In this document: positions 12,295-21,819 of the stretch, piece by piece
Position numbering within the stretch: the stretch's first letter is position 1
Layout of the letters: every line of letters begins with the position of its first letter
Source: Phialophora verrucosa
Lineage: Eukaryota; Ascomycota; Eurotiomycetes; Chaetothyriales; Herpotrichiellaceae
Assembly (NCBI GenBank): GCA_002099365.1
Contig: MSED01000002.1
Location: forward strand, 1,984,001-2,048,000
DNA: 64,000 nt
Direction of reading: 5' to 3'
The notes under the pieces: model-generated
Told to the model about the DNA's origin: nothing
The model's input: only the letters and a program-made list of their open reading frames with translations
The model's database searches: none
Translations under genes and position numbers: made by a program

Positions 12295-14821
12295 ATGGCC
12301 GCCTCCACGCCTCTAGACCCATTGTTCCGTGGAAGTGCCAGCAAAAATACCCGGGGTCTGCTTCGAGTTACTATTCTGTTAACCATTGCGGCGGCAGCAG
12401 TGGCAGCCCGTTTATTCAGTGTTATTCGTACGTCAGGAATCACGGTTTCGGCGGGAAATGCCCTTGCGGTAAAGTAACTGACTCTGTCTTCCAGGATTCG
12501 AAAGCATTATTCACGAATGTGAGACGTCTCTCTACCACCTCTCCGCAGCCTGCGCATGCTGCACTTCGCAGATAGAGGATGCCCCTCTCCCGAGCCCGGT
12601 TCTGACAATGTGTAACAGTCGATCCTTGGTTCAATTTTCGCGCGACAAAGTATTTGGTGAAGAATGGCTTCTACAGCTTCTGGGACTGGTTCGATGATCG
12701 TGGGTTGTCCGCGGCAGACTGGCAAGAGTGAGAAGACTGACGGCCTATAGGAACATGGCATCCCCTCGGTCGAGTCACAGGAGGCACGCTCTATCCTGGC
12801 CTGATGGTGACCTCCGGCGTCATCTACCATGTCCTCCGCTTCCTGTCTCTCCCTGTCGACATCCGCAACATCTGCGTTCTCCTCGCCCCTGCCTTCTCCG
12901 GCCTTACAGCGCTAGCAATGTACCTCCTGACGTCGGAAATGTCCTCCTCACCATCGGCCGGTCTCTTGGCTGGCGCCTTCATGGGTATCACTCCGGGGTA
13001 CATCTCAAGATCAGTCGCAGGGAGTTACGACAATGAAGCCATCGCTATTTTCCTGCTTGTTTTCACATTTTTCCTGTGGATCAAAGCCGTCAAAAATGGA
13101 TCAATCATGTGGGGAGCTCTGGCGGCGTTGTTCTACGGCTACATGGTTTCGGCATGGGGTGGCTACGTCTTCATCACCAACCTCATCCCTCTTCACGCGT
13201 TCGTCCTCGTCCTAATGGGCCGGTACAGCTCGAGGCTCTACATCAGCTACACGACATGGTACGCACTAGGAACGCTGGCAAGCATGCAAGTGCCATTTGT
13301 CGGATTTCTGCCTGTGAGAAGCAGCGACCACATGGCAGCCCTCGGGGTATTTGGCCTCCTGCAACTTGTTGGGTTCTTCAACTTCCTCAAAGAGCAACTT
13401 CCGGGCAAGCAGTTTCAAACCCTGCTTGTTGCCCTCGGCGGTGTCATCTTCGGCCTGATGTTCCTGGCTCTCGTCGGGCTTACTGTATCGGGGGTGATTG
13501 CCCCCTGGAGCGGCCGATTCTACTCACTTTGGGACACCGGCTACGCAAAGATACATATTCCTATCATTGCCTCGGTGTCGGAGCACCAACCTACCGCTTG
13601 GCCTGCCTTCTTCTTTGACCTCAGCATGCTCATCTGGTTGTTCCCGGCCGGCGTCTATATGTGCTTCCGCAACCTCAAGGATGAGCACGTCTTTGTCGTT
13701 ATTTACGCCGTGCTTGCGAGCTACTTCGCGGGTGTCATGGTGCGCCTCATGCTCACATTGACGCCAGTGGTGTGTTGTGCCGCTGCTCTTGCCCTCTCGC
13801 ACATTTTGGACACCTACCTTTACATCCCAACACCGGCCGAAGAACCTGGTGATGGAAGCAATGGATCAGCCAAGGCCGGCAAAATGGCGGCAAACCCGTC
13901 TCTACGCTCAATTCGAAACCCGTTAATTGGGATCTACTCCATTCTGTCGAAATCTGTCATCACGTCCATGGTGACGGGCTTTCTGCTTTTGTTCGTGGCT
14001 CACTGCACCTGGGTCACGTCGAACGCCTATTCGTCGCCTTCAGTCGTTCTGGCATCAAGGCTACCCGACGGGTCTCAGCACATCATAGACGATTACCGAG
14101 AAGCGTACTACTGGCTGAGGCAGAATACGCCACAAAATGCCAAAATCATGTCTTGGTGGGACTACGGCTATCAGATTGGAGGTATGGCTGATCGCCCGAC
14201 ATTGGTCGACAACAACACCTGGAACAATACACATATCGCCACTGTTGGCAAGGCCATGAGCTCGCGAGAAGAAGTCAGCTATCCCATCCTGCGCCAACAC
14301 GACGTCGACTATGTCCTGGTCGTGTTCGGCGGCCTCCTCGGTTATAGTGGCGACGATATCAATAAATTCTTGTGGATGGTCAGGATTGCGGAGGGTATAT
14401 GGCCGGAAGAGGTGAGGGAGCGAGACTACTTTACCGCGCGTGGAGAGTACCGCGTCGACGAGGAAGCCACGCCCACCATGAAGAACTCGTTAATGTACGT
14501 GGATTGTCATTGTCCCCCGGCATGCAGAGTAACTAACCTCTTCACAGGTATAAGATGTCTTACTACAACTACAACAACCTGTTCCCGGCGGGCCAGGCTC
14601 AGGATCGTGTCCGAGGCTCCTCTCTCCCTGCCCAGGGCCCTGAATTGAGCACCCTGGAAGAGGCATTCACTAGCGAGAATTGGATCATCCGTATCTACAA
14701 GGTCAAGGACCTAGATAATGTCGGACGTGATCATCAAAGTGCCATGGCCTTTGAAAAGGGCCACAAGAAGAAGCGGAAGCTTGGGGGTAGAAAAGGTGCC
14801 AGAACCCTGCGCGTCGATTAA
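12295..14821 (+). CDS. STT3: Oligosaccharyltransferase catalytic subunit STT3
   Basis: Five exons (12295-12427, 12495-12518, 12619-12699, 12751-14494, 14548-14821) give 751 residues; one exon is only 24 nt. STT3 moves the Glc3Man9GlcNAc2 glycan from dolichyl diphosphate to Asn in Asn-x-Ser/Thr sequons in the ER lumen. Diagnostic features are the N-terminal loop FESIIHEFDPWFNFRATKYL (catalytic DxD-type Asp in DPWFN), many membrane helices through about residue 480, and the WWDYGYQI sequon-binding motif at about 548 followed by DNNTWNNTHIA. The C-terminus is basic (KGHKKKRKLGGRKGARTL). Length is close to the family norm of 700-780. The long plus-strand frame that begins at 12804 is only the inner part of this gene. 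Confidence 0.95.
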
Positions 14822-15270
14822 TCCCATCAGCCACACAACCTCGGTGGCAGGGCAAGATGGGGTACGTGCAACGGTAATATGACGAATAGACACAAAATCT
14901 GGGTGGAACAAAAGCGTCTTGTGTGATTGCGGGTTTTGTATAAACAGAGACTTCTTCGTCTGGGAAACCGCGCCCTGTAAATAAGCAATGGCTCACTGCC
15001 CATTGAGAAGATATCAAGCCTCATGAAGGGCTGCAGTGAACCGTACCACGCAGCGAGCAACTGCTTCACAGCCATGCAGTCAAGTCTCAACCCATTTTTG
15101 GTCCAACTGTCATTCACCTCACCCGTTCGTTCCCTGCCAAGCCTCTGTAATCGCGCTTTCACTCGACTTTGTCTTTGTGCTTTGCAACTGAACATTAATC
15201 ACTTTGCTCTTGAACCTGTTCTGCTACCAAGCTTTGTCTCCTGTGTTTGCTCCTTGCGAACGTAGCAGAG
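14822..15270. other. Intergenic: promoter of the Rex1-like gene
   Basis: About 450 bases with a pyrimidine-rich leader near 15100-15250 (CT-rich with TTTGTC runs) just before the ATG at 15271. Nothing else was identified. Confidence 0.6.
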
Positions 15271-17553
15271 ATGAGCCGTGGTAGCAAACGAAGAGCCGCC
15301 AGCGCTGGCATTCAGCGATCTGCGCCCTGCGCTCCGCATTCCAATATTATTGGCGACGGAGAAATCCTCAGCGAGACCAAAATCTCAGAGACACGAGGGC
15401 ATTCTCCCCCATCCACTTCTGAGCCGCGCAGCATGGAGCGGCATCAGAGAGGCTGGTCTGTCGTCGAGTCGAAATCCTCCGCCAACAAAAGACGCAAAAT
15501 TGAGCAGAAGACAGATGGGTATCCCAGTATCAGTTTCCACAAAACAAGACCTGACCGTGTCGAGCTCAAAGCCCTGCAAGATCTCGTGCTCTACATTTTA
15601 GCAGATGGAGTTGCGCCGACTTGGCTGGCTGTCAATCACGCCAAACAATTCGAGAAGGCCGTTGTGTTGATGGTGCCTGGGCTCGACCGTGACACACTAC
15701 AAGATTCTGAACTATGGGCCGGCACCAGGGAAGGGAATGAAATGCACGACTCCAGCTTGGTCAATTGCCCGTCGGTACACATCGACGTTGCCTCTCAAGA
15801 CCAACAACAGCACACCCCAATTGATGCTCCTCTCGCCGAGTTATCAGAAGAAGCGGACACTTCTGTTCAACGCACGAGACCTCCAACTCCACGTGACTCT
15901 CTTCTTGAACACCTCTTACAGGTTCGAGCGCCAGGTGATTCGAGTATGAGCAGAGTCCATTCTCCTCTACAAAACATGCTCATTGCCCCATTCTCTGTGT
16001 CATCAAGTCAGAAAGCGAAGAGCGGCAAAGACGACAAGTCCTTCCAAGCAGTTCGCACACCAGTGGTGAACTTCCTTCACTCGGCCGATGAGCTACGCGA
16101 CGCAGAGTACCCAATCCATCCGGCAGCACTCAACGACCCGCATGCTGCGAAGCTGGAGCGAGAAAGACGAGAGAAGACCGGACAGTCTGCCTCCGAGGGT
16201 TGGGTTGACACCAATGTTGAAGTCCCAAATCCCCAAACCCTGCCGTCTCCCTCACCTCCTGAAACGCACGATCCCGTGACGCAAGGCTTGAAGCCTTATG
16301 CATTAGACTGCGAAATGGTCCTCACCATCGACGACAAGTATTCCCTCGCTCGCATCTCTCTTGTGGACTGGTCCGGCAAAACCATCCTAGACAAATATGT
16401 TAAACCCTCCCTACCCATCAAGAACTACTTCACAGAGTTTTCGGGCATCACAGAAGAGATCCTCAGGGATGTAACAACCACGCTCGAGGACATTCAGAAG
16501 GAGCTACTTGGTATTCTTGGCCAGGACTCGATCTTACTCGGCCATAGTCTCGAATCCGACCTCAACGCGCTCAAACTCACGCACCCCTTCGTCATCGACA
16601 CGTCAATAATCTACCCGCATCCTCGCGGCCTACCATTACGGTCGTCCCTCAAGTTCCTCGCAAACCGCTATCTCAAACGGGAGATACAGAAGGGCGGAGC
16701 CAAAGGACACAACAGCGTAGAGGACGCTCTCGCCGTGCTGGATCTGGTGAAGCTGAAGTGTGAAAAAGGACCAAGATGGGGCACATTGGATGCCAACGGA
16801 GAGAGCATCTTTCGCCGAATCGGTAGAACGCTGAAGATGGACGGTGGCCAAGGGGATATCGTGCTGAAGACGTCAGCAATTGTAGAGTACGGCACTCCGG
16901 AGCGAGGACTCGGGAAAGATGCAACGTATCACATTGCGTGCGAGAATGATGACGAGATCGTACGTGGCGTACTCAGGGCCGCCCATGGAGATACCATCGA
17001 TGGCGGCGGAGGCGCCCGAGGGAATACTTCGAAGGAAGAGGAACTAGATGGAAATACGGCCAAAGGCCAGAGCCACCAGCCCAGGGCCCAAACCATTCCA
17101 CCACGCGGCGTTGACTTTATCTGGTCCCGCCTCCGCGATCTCGAGGCCCTGCGCAACTGGAACACTCTTCCCAGCGACAATTTCGCCACAACGCCCGCCA
17201 CATCAACCTCGACACCGGCAGAGCCACCAGCGGGCGAACAATCCGAGACCGACCGACTCAGGCACACAATGCGTGAGACTCTCCAGCGGATCTTGCGGAT
17301 CTACATGTCTCTTCCACCCCGTACGCTCCTAATCATCTACAGCGGCACCAATGACATGCGTCCGCTCCTCCGGCTGCAGAGCCTGCACGCCCAGTACAAG
17401 CGGGAGTTCAAGGTAAAGAAGTGGGATGAGTTGAGCGTGAAGTGGACGGATACAGAAGAGCAAGAGATGAAAAAGGCATGTGAGAAGGCGAGGAGGGGGA
17501 TTGGGATTCTGGCTGTGACACGCCTGAACAGAGACTGGAGTGGAAACCAATAG
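15271..17553 (+). CDS. DEDDh RNA exonuclease, Rex1/Rnh70-like
   Basis: Single exon, 760 residues from the first ATG (MSRGSKRRAASAG). It is a 3'-5' exonuclease of the REXO1/Rex1 group, which in yeast trims 5S rRNA, tRNA precursors and 5.8S rRNA in the nucleus. The exonuclease fold covers about residues 340-495: Exo I YALDCEMV (Asp346, Glu348), Exo II GHSLESDLNALKL (Asp430) and Exo III KGHNSVEDALAVLDLV (His480, Asp485). The catalytic set is complete. A basic N-terminus (ANKRRKIEQK) suits nuclear import. The 330-residue leader is Ser/Pro-rich and probably disordered. The C-terminal 250 residues include the PPRTLLIIYSGTNDMRPLLRL region typical of the fungal Rex1 group. Confidence 0.92.
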   Translation: MSRGSKRRAASAGIQRSAPCAPHSNIIGDGEILSETKISETRGHSPPSTSEPRSMERHQRGWSVVESKSSANKRRKIEQKTDGYPSISFHKTRPDRVELKALQDLVLYILADGVAPTWLAVNHAKQFEKAVVLMVPGLDRDTLQDSELWAGTREGNEMHDSSLVNCPSVHIDVASQDQQQHTPIDAPLAELSEEADTSVQRTRPPTPRDSLLEHLLQVRAPGDSSMSRVHSPLQNMLIAPFSVSSSQKAKSGKDDKSFQAVRTPVVNFLHSADELRDAEYPIHPAALNDPHAAKLERERREKTGQSASEGWVDTNVEVPNPQTLPSPSPPETHDPVTQGLKPYALDCEMVLTIDDKYSLARISLVDWSGKTILDKYVKPSLPIKNYFTEFSGITEEILRDVTTTLEDIQKELLGILGQDSILLGHSLESDLNALKLTHPFVIDTSIIYPHPRGLPLRSSLKFLANRYLKREIQKGGAKGHNSVEDALAVLDLVKLKCEKGPRWGTLDANGESIFRRIGRTLKMDGGQGDIVLKTSAIVEYGTPERGLGKDATYHIACENDDEIVRGVLRAAHGDTIDGGGGARGNTSKEEELDGNTAKGQSHQPRAQTIPPRGVDFIWSRLRDLEALRNWNTLPSDNFATTPATSTSTPAEPPAGEQSETDRLRHTMRETLQRILRIYMSLPPRTLLIIYSGTNDMRPLLRLQSLHAQYKREFKVKKWDELSVKWTDTEEQEMKKACEKARRGIGILAVTRLNRDWSGNQ

Positions 17554-18456
17554 GCAATCGGACTCGACGTTCTCTTGACCCGTTCCTTTCGGCAACCAGA
17601 TAATATTGAGAATGAAGAAGGGCAGCACCAGCAAGGTGATTCCTGGGCCGAGATTGTCTTCCCTCATCAACTTTGAGCGCATTTCCAACCCTAGCGGTTG
17701 CCTCCGCATGCTGCACCTTGCTCGTCGCTTGGACTGCCGGCACAGGAACACACATGTCTGGTTCCCCACCCGGCCTTTCCTCCATGATCGACGTCGTATC
17801 AAACATGAAAGTAGTCCGTGTGGGCTTGCGAGTCTCTTCAGCCTTCTGAGGAGCGGCAGTCAAATGTATGGAGAGCTCTGCGTGGCTGCTCTGTCTCTCC
17901 CGTACTGTACTGTGGTAGAACACTCGGCCCACACTGATATTGCTTCGAAGTGTGCGTATGGAGCGACGGCCACCCTACACACTAGGGAGAGTGCCACCGC
18001 GACGAAGAGAAATCCAAGGCGGTCTGCGGCTTGCCATGGTGCGCAGATATCGATTCGCTGTTGTTTGATTCAGTTCGGTAAAGCCAGCCCCAGGCAACTC
18101 CTTTCGGGGTTGCCGAAACGAAGAGAGTCCCGGACTATCCTTCCTCGTTATCCGGAGGATTCTGGATTAGTGCAGACGATTCGAGTGGAGAGAGTGCCAA
18201 GCAACCTACACCAGTAAGGCTTGAACAAGGGCATTCAGATTTGCTCTCCGGCCAGGAAACATCGAAAAAGATGCGGCGGAGAACTTGTCTTTGCTGCCAA
18301 TCTCCCCTGCTGTGTGCCAACTTCAGTCGGCTCATCCTGAAACGGAACCATAATATGCCTTTTATAGATGTGTGTGCTGTGATATTCGACTTTCATCTCC
18401 GTCAGGGTGGAATCCCAATCACATAAGATCACACATTCCAACAACTCTTTATGCTG
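17554..18456. other. Intergenic between convergent genes
   Basis: About 900 bases between the 3' ends of the exonuclease gene and the minus-strand transporter gene. Three long overlapping frames cover 17330-18217, but none has a good ATG or a recognisable domain. One minus-strand frame encodes a hydrophobic run (ITLLVLPFFILNIIWL) near 17600; a tiny membrane protein cannot be excluded. Confidence 0.45.
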
Positions 18457-20229
18457 TCATCGGGCGAGTGACTCCGGGATCGTGCGGCTTTCGGCGGATC
18501 GCCTTATGCTGAGAATTGCACATGCAACCATTAGAAATGCGTTGAAGACAGCCATGATATAGAATGGAGCTGCCAGTGACACTTTGTCGAACAACAAGCC
18601 TCCGATTTTGGTTAGGATCAAGATTGCAGCTCCCCCATAGAGCGAATAGACGCCGGCGACGGAGCCCTTCAAGTTCGACAGCGGTGTTTCTCCCGTCGGT
18701 TGCGGCGCGGCTGCAAGGAGAGGTTCGGCTTCATCCGGACGCGGTTCATTTCCCTGTCTCTCGCGATTCAAGCCGGTAGATGAGGCTTTAGAGCCCGCCA
18801 GAAGAACCCCCTTGCTGAGTGTCCCCAGGCTGCACACGATGGCCCCGATTTGGCTGATGCCAATGAGAGATGCGGCCAAGAAAGCCGCGACGCGCTTCGA
18901 CGTGTTTCTGTCGTCTGGATCGAATTCATTTGGAAACAGGGAATAGCCGATCACACCGGCAATGGAAGCCACAAGTAGTGGGATCTCCTTCTTCGAGGCC
19001 TTTGCAGCCCAATAACCGAAGATCGGGGCAAACACTAGTGCCACCATCTCCGTGACACCGGTCAATTCTGCAGCGACAATATATGCCCGCGGACACTTCC
19101 TTTTGATGTCTGGAAGTCCTGTGGGGTCACCATTGACGTCCTGAGCGTCGCATAGACCCGACGAGAGGAACATTGCGTTGACAAGAAGGGGGATGAACAG
19201 GGAGATGCCGACTGATGAAGCGCGGGCGACAAACCCTCCCATATATCCAATGGCAATCTCAGACTGTTTGAAGCCGGCGAGGACAGCGGTCTGAAAGCTG
19301 TCGAGCATCTGACCAAGGGGCCCCGTGCGGCGTAAAGCACGACCTTCGCCTCGAGAAGCTGACAAAGCTGACAAGCTGCTCTGTGGTTCTCCCTCCAAAT
19401 GCCGAAGACCGAACAAACACCAGACAGCAAGCAGAAAAGCCACAGCAGCCACGATGTAGAAGCTGTATTTCAAGGCAGCCTTTTCCTCAACCCCTGCATA
19501 CTGGAACTTCGCTGGAATGGGCAGGAAGCCAACCAGTGCGATCAAGGCACCACAGCCCGTGAACATGCCAACGAATCCGGCGACTTGACTTGTAGAGCTA
19601 GCGATATCAGGGTTTCCCGCGGGCAAATTGCGATCGTCCTTGCGTTGTGAGTAGCGGGCCACGAATATTTCAGGGGTAATCGTCACCTCTGACTCGATCG
19701 ACGGGCTCGAAACGTGGGCATTGCCACCCGACAGTTGGGCGGCCCTTGTCTGACGATGATGCTCAATGGAAGTGCTCTTCGACGGAGACGTGACAGCAGG
19801 GAGAGTAGCTGTGACCATGGTGGAGGCGGCAGCACCACCCAGGCTGAAAAACAGCCTCGCTAGAAGTAGTTGCGGATATACGTTCTTTGCTTGGACAAAC
19901 AGGATTAATGCCAGGCAAATAATGAGATAACCCGACACGCAAACCTGATGGCAGTTAGTTTATTGCCGCTCCGCCGCTGGCGACAAATTACTCACGAAAC
20001 GTAGTCCCACACGGTCCGACAGCAACCCCCAGAAGGGGCATGCTACAAGTGCTAGCAGCTCATCGGCGAAGCCCAAGCTCCCAACTGCGTCGCCGACACC
20101 ATTTTTCTTGCCGATGAGATCTGTGATGACGAAGGAGACGGACGAGTTCAGGAAGACCAGGAACGCGATTGAGAATGGACAGATGCCGAGGAGGTACGTG
20201 GCAACTTGTAGCCTTGTTGCTGTAAACAT
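18457..20229 (-). CDS. MFS transporter, drug/proton-antiporter type
   Basis: Two exons (20229-19996 and 19944-18457) flank a 51-nt intron and give 573 residues. The first helix is VATYLLGICPFSIAFLVFL; MFS motif A is seen as GLLSDRVGLRF between helices 2 and 3. About 12 hydrophobic segments can be counted. An unusually long polar loop (about 70 residues, SPSKSTSIEHHRQTR...DRNLPAGNPDIASS) sits after helix 4, and a second polar loop (GLNRERQGNEPRPDEAEPLL) separates the late helices. It should export or import a small molecule across a membrane; the substrate cannot be read from sequence. The gene diverges from the protein gene at 20647. Confidence 0.85.
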
Positions 20230-20646
20230 GATTACAGAATGCCGCCGACAAGGGAATGCGGGATGTGATTCGAAAAAAGCAGGTAGCCAACCCCCCCGAT
20301 CGTCACATAACCGGGACTCCGAGATGCAGATGCAGATACAGATGCAGGTATAGCAGCCTCAACAGCTTCCGCGGGTCAAGACCGATGTCGCTGTCATCAA
20401 AGATGAATGCCGCGAAGTCGCGGTACCGCGCTAACCGCAAATGGACGCGGGACACATTCATCGCTGCTGGGCGAATTTGGCGAATTTGGTTGCTTTAACA
20501 CGTTGCCAAACGTCACAAACATTCCCAACGCCGCCCGTCAACCGCGCTTCACATCAATCTCACCTCGATACTTTCTCCATCCAGGTCACAGCAGGGCGTT
20601 TGCGGCCTCCGGGCTTCGCAGCCTAGAGCTGCCCCTAAGTTAAGCC
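20230..20646. promoter_or_regulatory. Divergent promoter region
   Basis: 417 bases between divergent genes. It contains a short imperfect GATGCA-type hexanucleotide run near 20321-20348 and a direct duplication of GGCGAATTT near 20470-20486. Either could be a regulatory element; no known site was matched. Confidence 0.5.
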
Positions 20647-21819
20647 ATGTCAGATCCCACGTTTTCGGACGACACTCAACTCATTGCAGGGTTGATACAA
20701 GTCGCAACCGCACTGGAGGACGAACAGAGCCGAGATCCATCCGCGCTCGGGAAGCGCAAACGAGACGAGAGCTTCGTGGAGCAAGGTCGTGCCTTGAACG
20801 GAGACGGTTTTGACACCGCTGCTGAAACCAACACTCAACTTCAAAGCGCGGCTGCGGTTCTATTTCGCGAGCCTTCGTCGACAAACAAGAAACACAGCAG
20901 GCCGCCCCTCGGCAAGGTCTTCTCGTCCTTGGAGCTTGCTCCGGAGAACTTTCTACGGCTGCAGGCTGCGGCTAAGGCCTTCATGTTAGACGAGGCGCAC
21001 CCTGAGCGAAGAGATGTTGTTGGGCACAAGAAGAATTCAGGTGGTACCGACTTGGCCAAGCTGAACCTATGGAATTGTGTCGATGAGTTTCTCTCGGTAC
21101 AGGGTTATGGTGAGAAGTACTTTGCACCAGGAGCGGGGAGTGACATCCCAAACGCACCTCCAAGGACATTGTTTTGGCCTCGGGACAGCCAATTTATCAT
21201 CAAACTAATGATGCCCCTAATGAGAAAGATGGTGACCAATGAGCGCCAACGCATCTATGCTGCCGCGTCGAGAAAGCAAGGCTCGGCCAAAGAGACCAGC
21301 GACGGGCAGTCACCCACGGTGATAGAGGAGCCTGTCATGTCTGACCGCCACAATGTCCCTGAAACAGGTTTCCCAGAGCAAGAGATTGAGGACCAACCTC
21401 TCCTGCCCGCGCAACACCAGGACACGGGATCTTCACATCCCGTGCCAGCGCAACAAGAGGTCATAACTTCGGCTCCGCCGGTCTCGCCACCGACCACATC
21501 GTTCAAGCAATCGGTCGTTCTTTATGTCAATGTGGTGTCAAACGCAGCCGGGACACTGCGACGGCTCACACCCCGGTTTAGCTTGACGCCAGAAGCTGCT
21601 CCAAACCTCGCAGCTTTGTTGTCTGAGGTGGACAAGAGATATTCTTTGTCGTCAAAGAATGGGTCCACGGCGGGAGTGGAAAATCGTCCGGGTATCAAGG
21701 TATGGCTGCCAGACGGCCTAGTGACTGTGCGCGATGACGGCGAATGGATGGTGGCTCTCCTTTCTGCTGGTTTCGTGGACTGGATGGATGCCGAGATTCG
21801 GGTGCTCGTCGAGGTTTAG
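20647..21819 (+). CDS. Conserved hypothetical fungal protein
   Basis: Single exon, 390 residues, from the first ATG. Not recognised. Residues 1-90 are polar with a candidate nuclear signal (GKRKRDES). Residues 95-205 look folded and helical (SSLELAPENFLRLQAAAKAFML ... LNLWNCVDEFLSVQGYGEKYF ... IIKLMMPLMRKMV). A Pro/Gln-rich linker spans about 210-290. The C-terminal 100 residues form a second likely domain (SVVLYVNVVSNAAGTLRRL ... GIKVWLPDGLVTVRDDGEWMVALLSAGFVDWMDAEIRVLVEV). A nuclear role is inferred only from the basic motif. Confidence 0.75.
   Translation: MSDPTFSDDTQLIAGLIQVATALEDEQSRDPSALGKRKRDESFVEQGRALNGDGFDTAAETNTQLQSAAAVLFREPSSTNKKHSRPPLGKVFSSLELAPENFLRLQAAAKAFMLDEAHPERRDVVGHKKNSGGTDLAKLNLWNCVDEFLSVQGYGEKYFAPGAGSDIPNAPPRTLFWPRDSQFIIKLMMPLMRKMVTNERQRIYAAASRKQGSAKETSDGQSPTVIEEPVMSDRHNVPETGFPEQEIEDQPLLPAQHQDTGSSHPVPAQQEVITSAPPVSPPTTSFKQSVVLYVNVVSNAAGTLRRLTPRFSLTPEAAPNLAALLSEVDKRYSLSSKNGSTAGVENRPGIKVWLPDGLVTVRDDGEWMVALLSAGFVDWMDAEIRVLVEV

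Noticed and set aside
12804..14648. Separate 614-codon membrane protein starting at 12804
   Set aside because: It is the body of STT3; upstream exons restore the catalytic N-terminal loop, and its apparent end reads into an intron at 14495.
17408..17932. 174-codon minus-strand frame, with other long frames on both strands
   Set aside because: No ATG at its start, overlaps the 3' end of the exonuclease gene and shows no domain; the short hydrophobic stretch alone is not enough.
17606..18217. 203-codon plus-strand frame between convergent genes
   Set aside because: No family signature and a composition like random translation; probably 3' flanking DNA.
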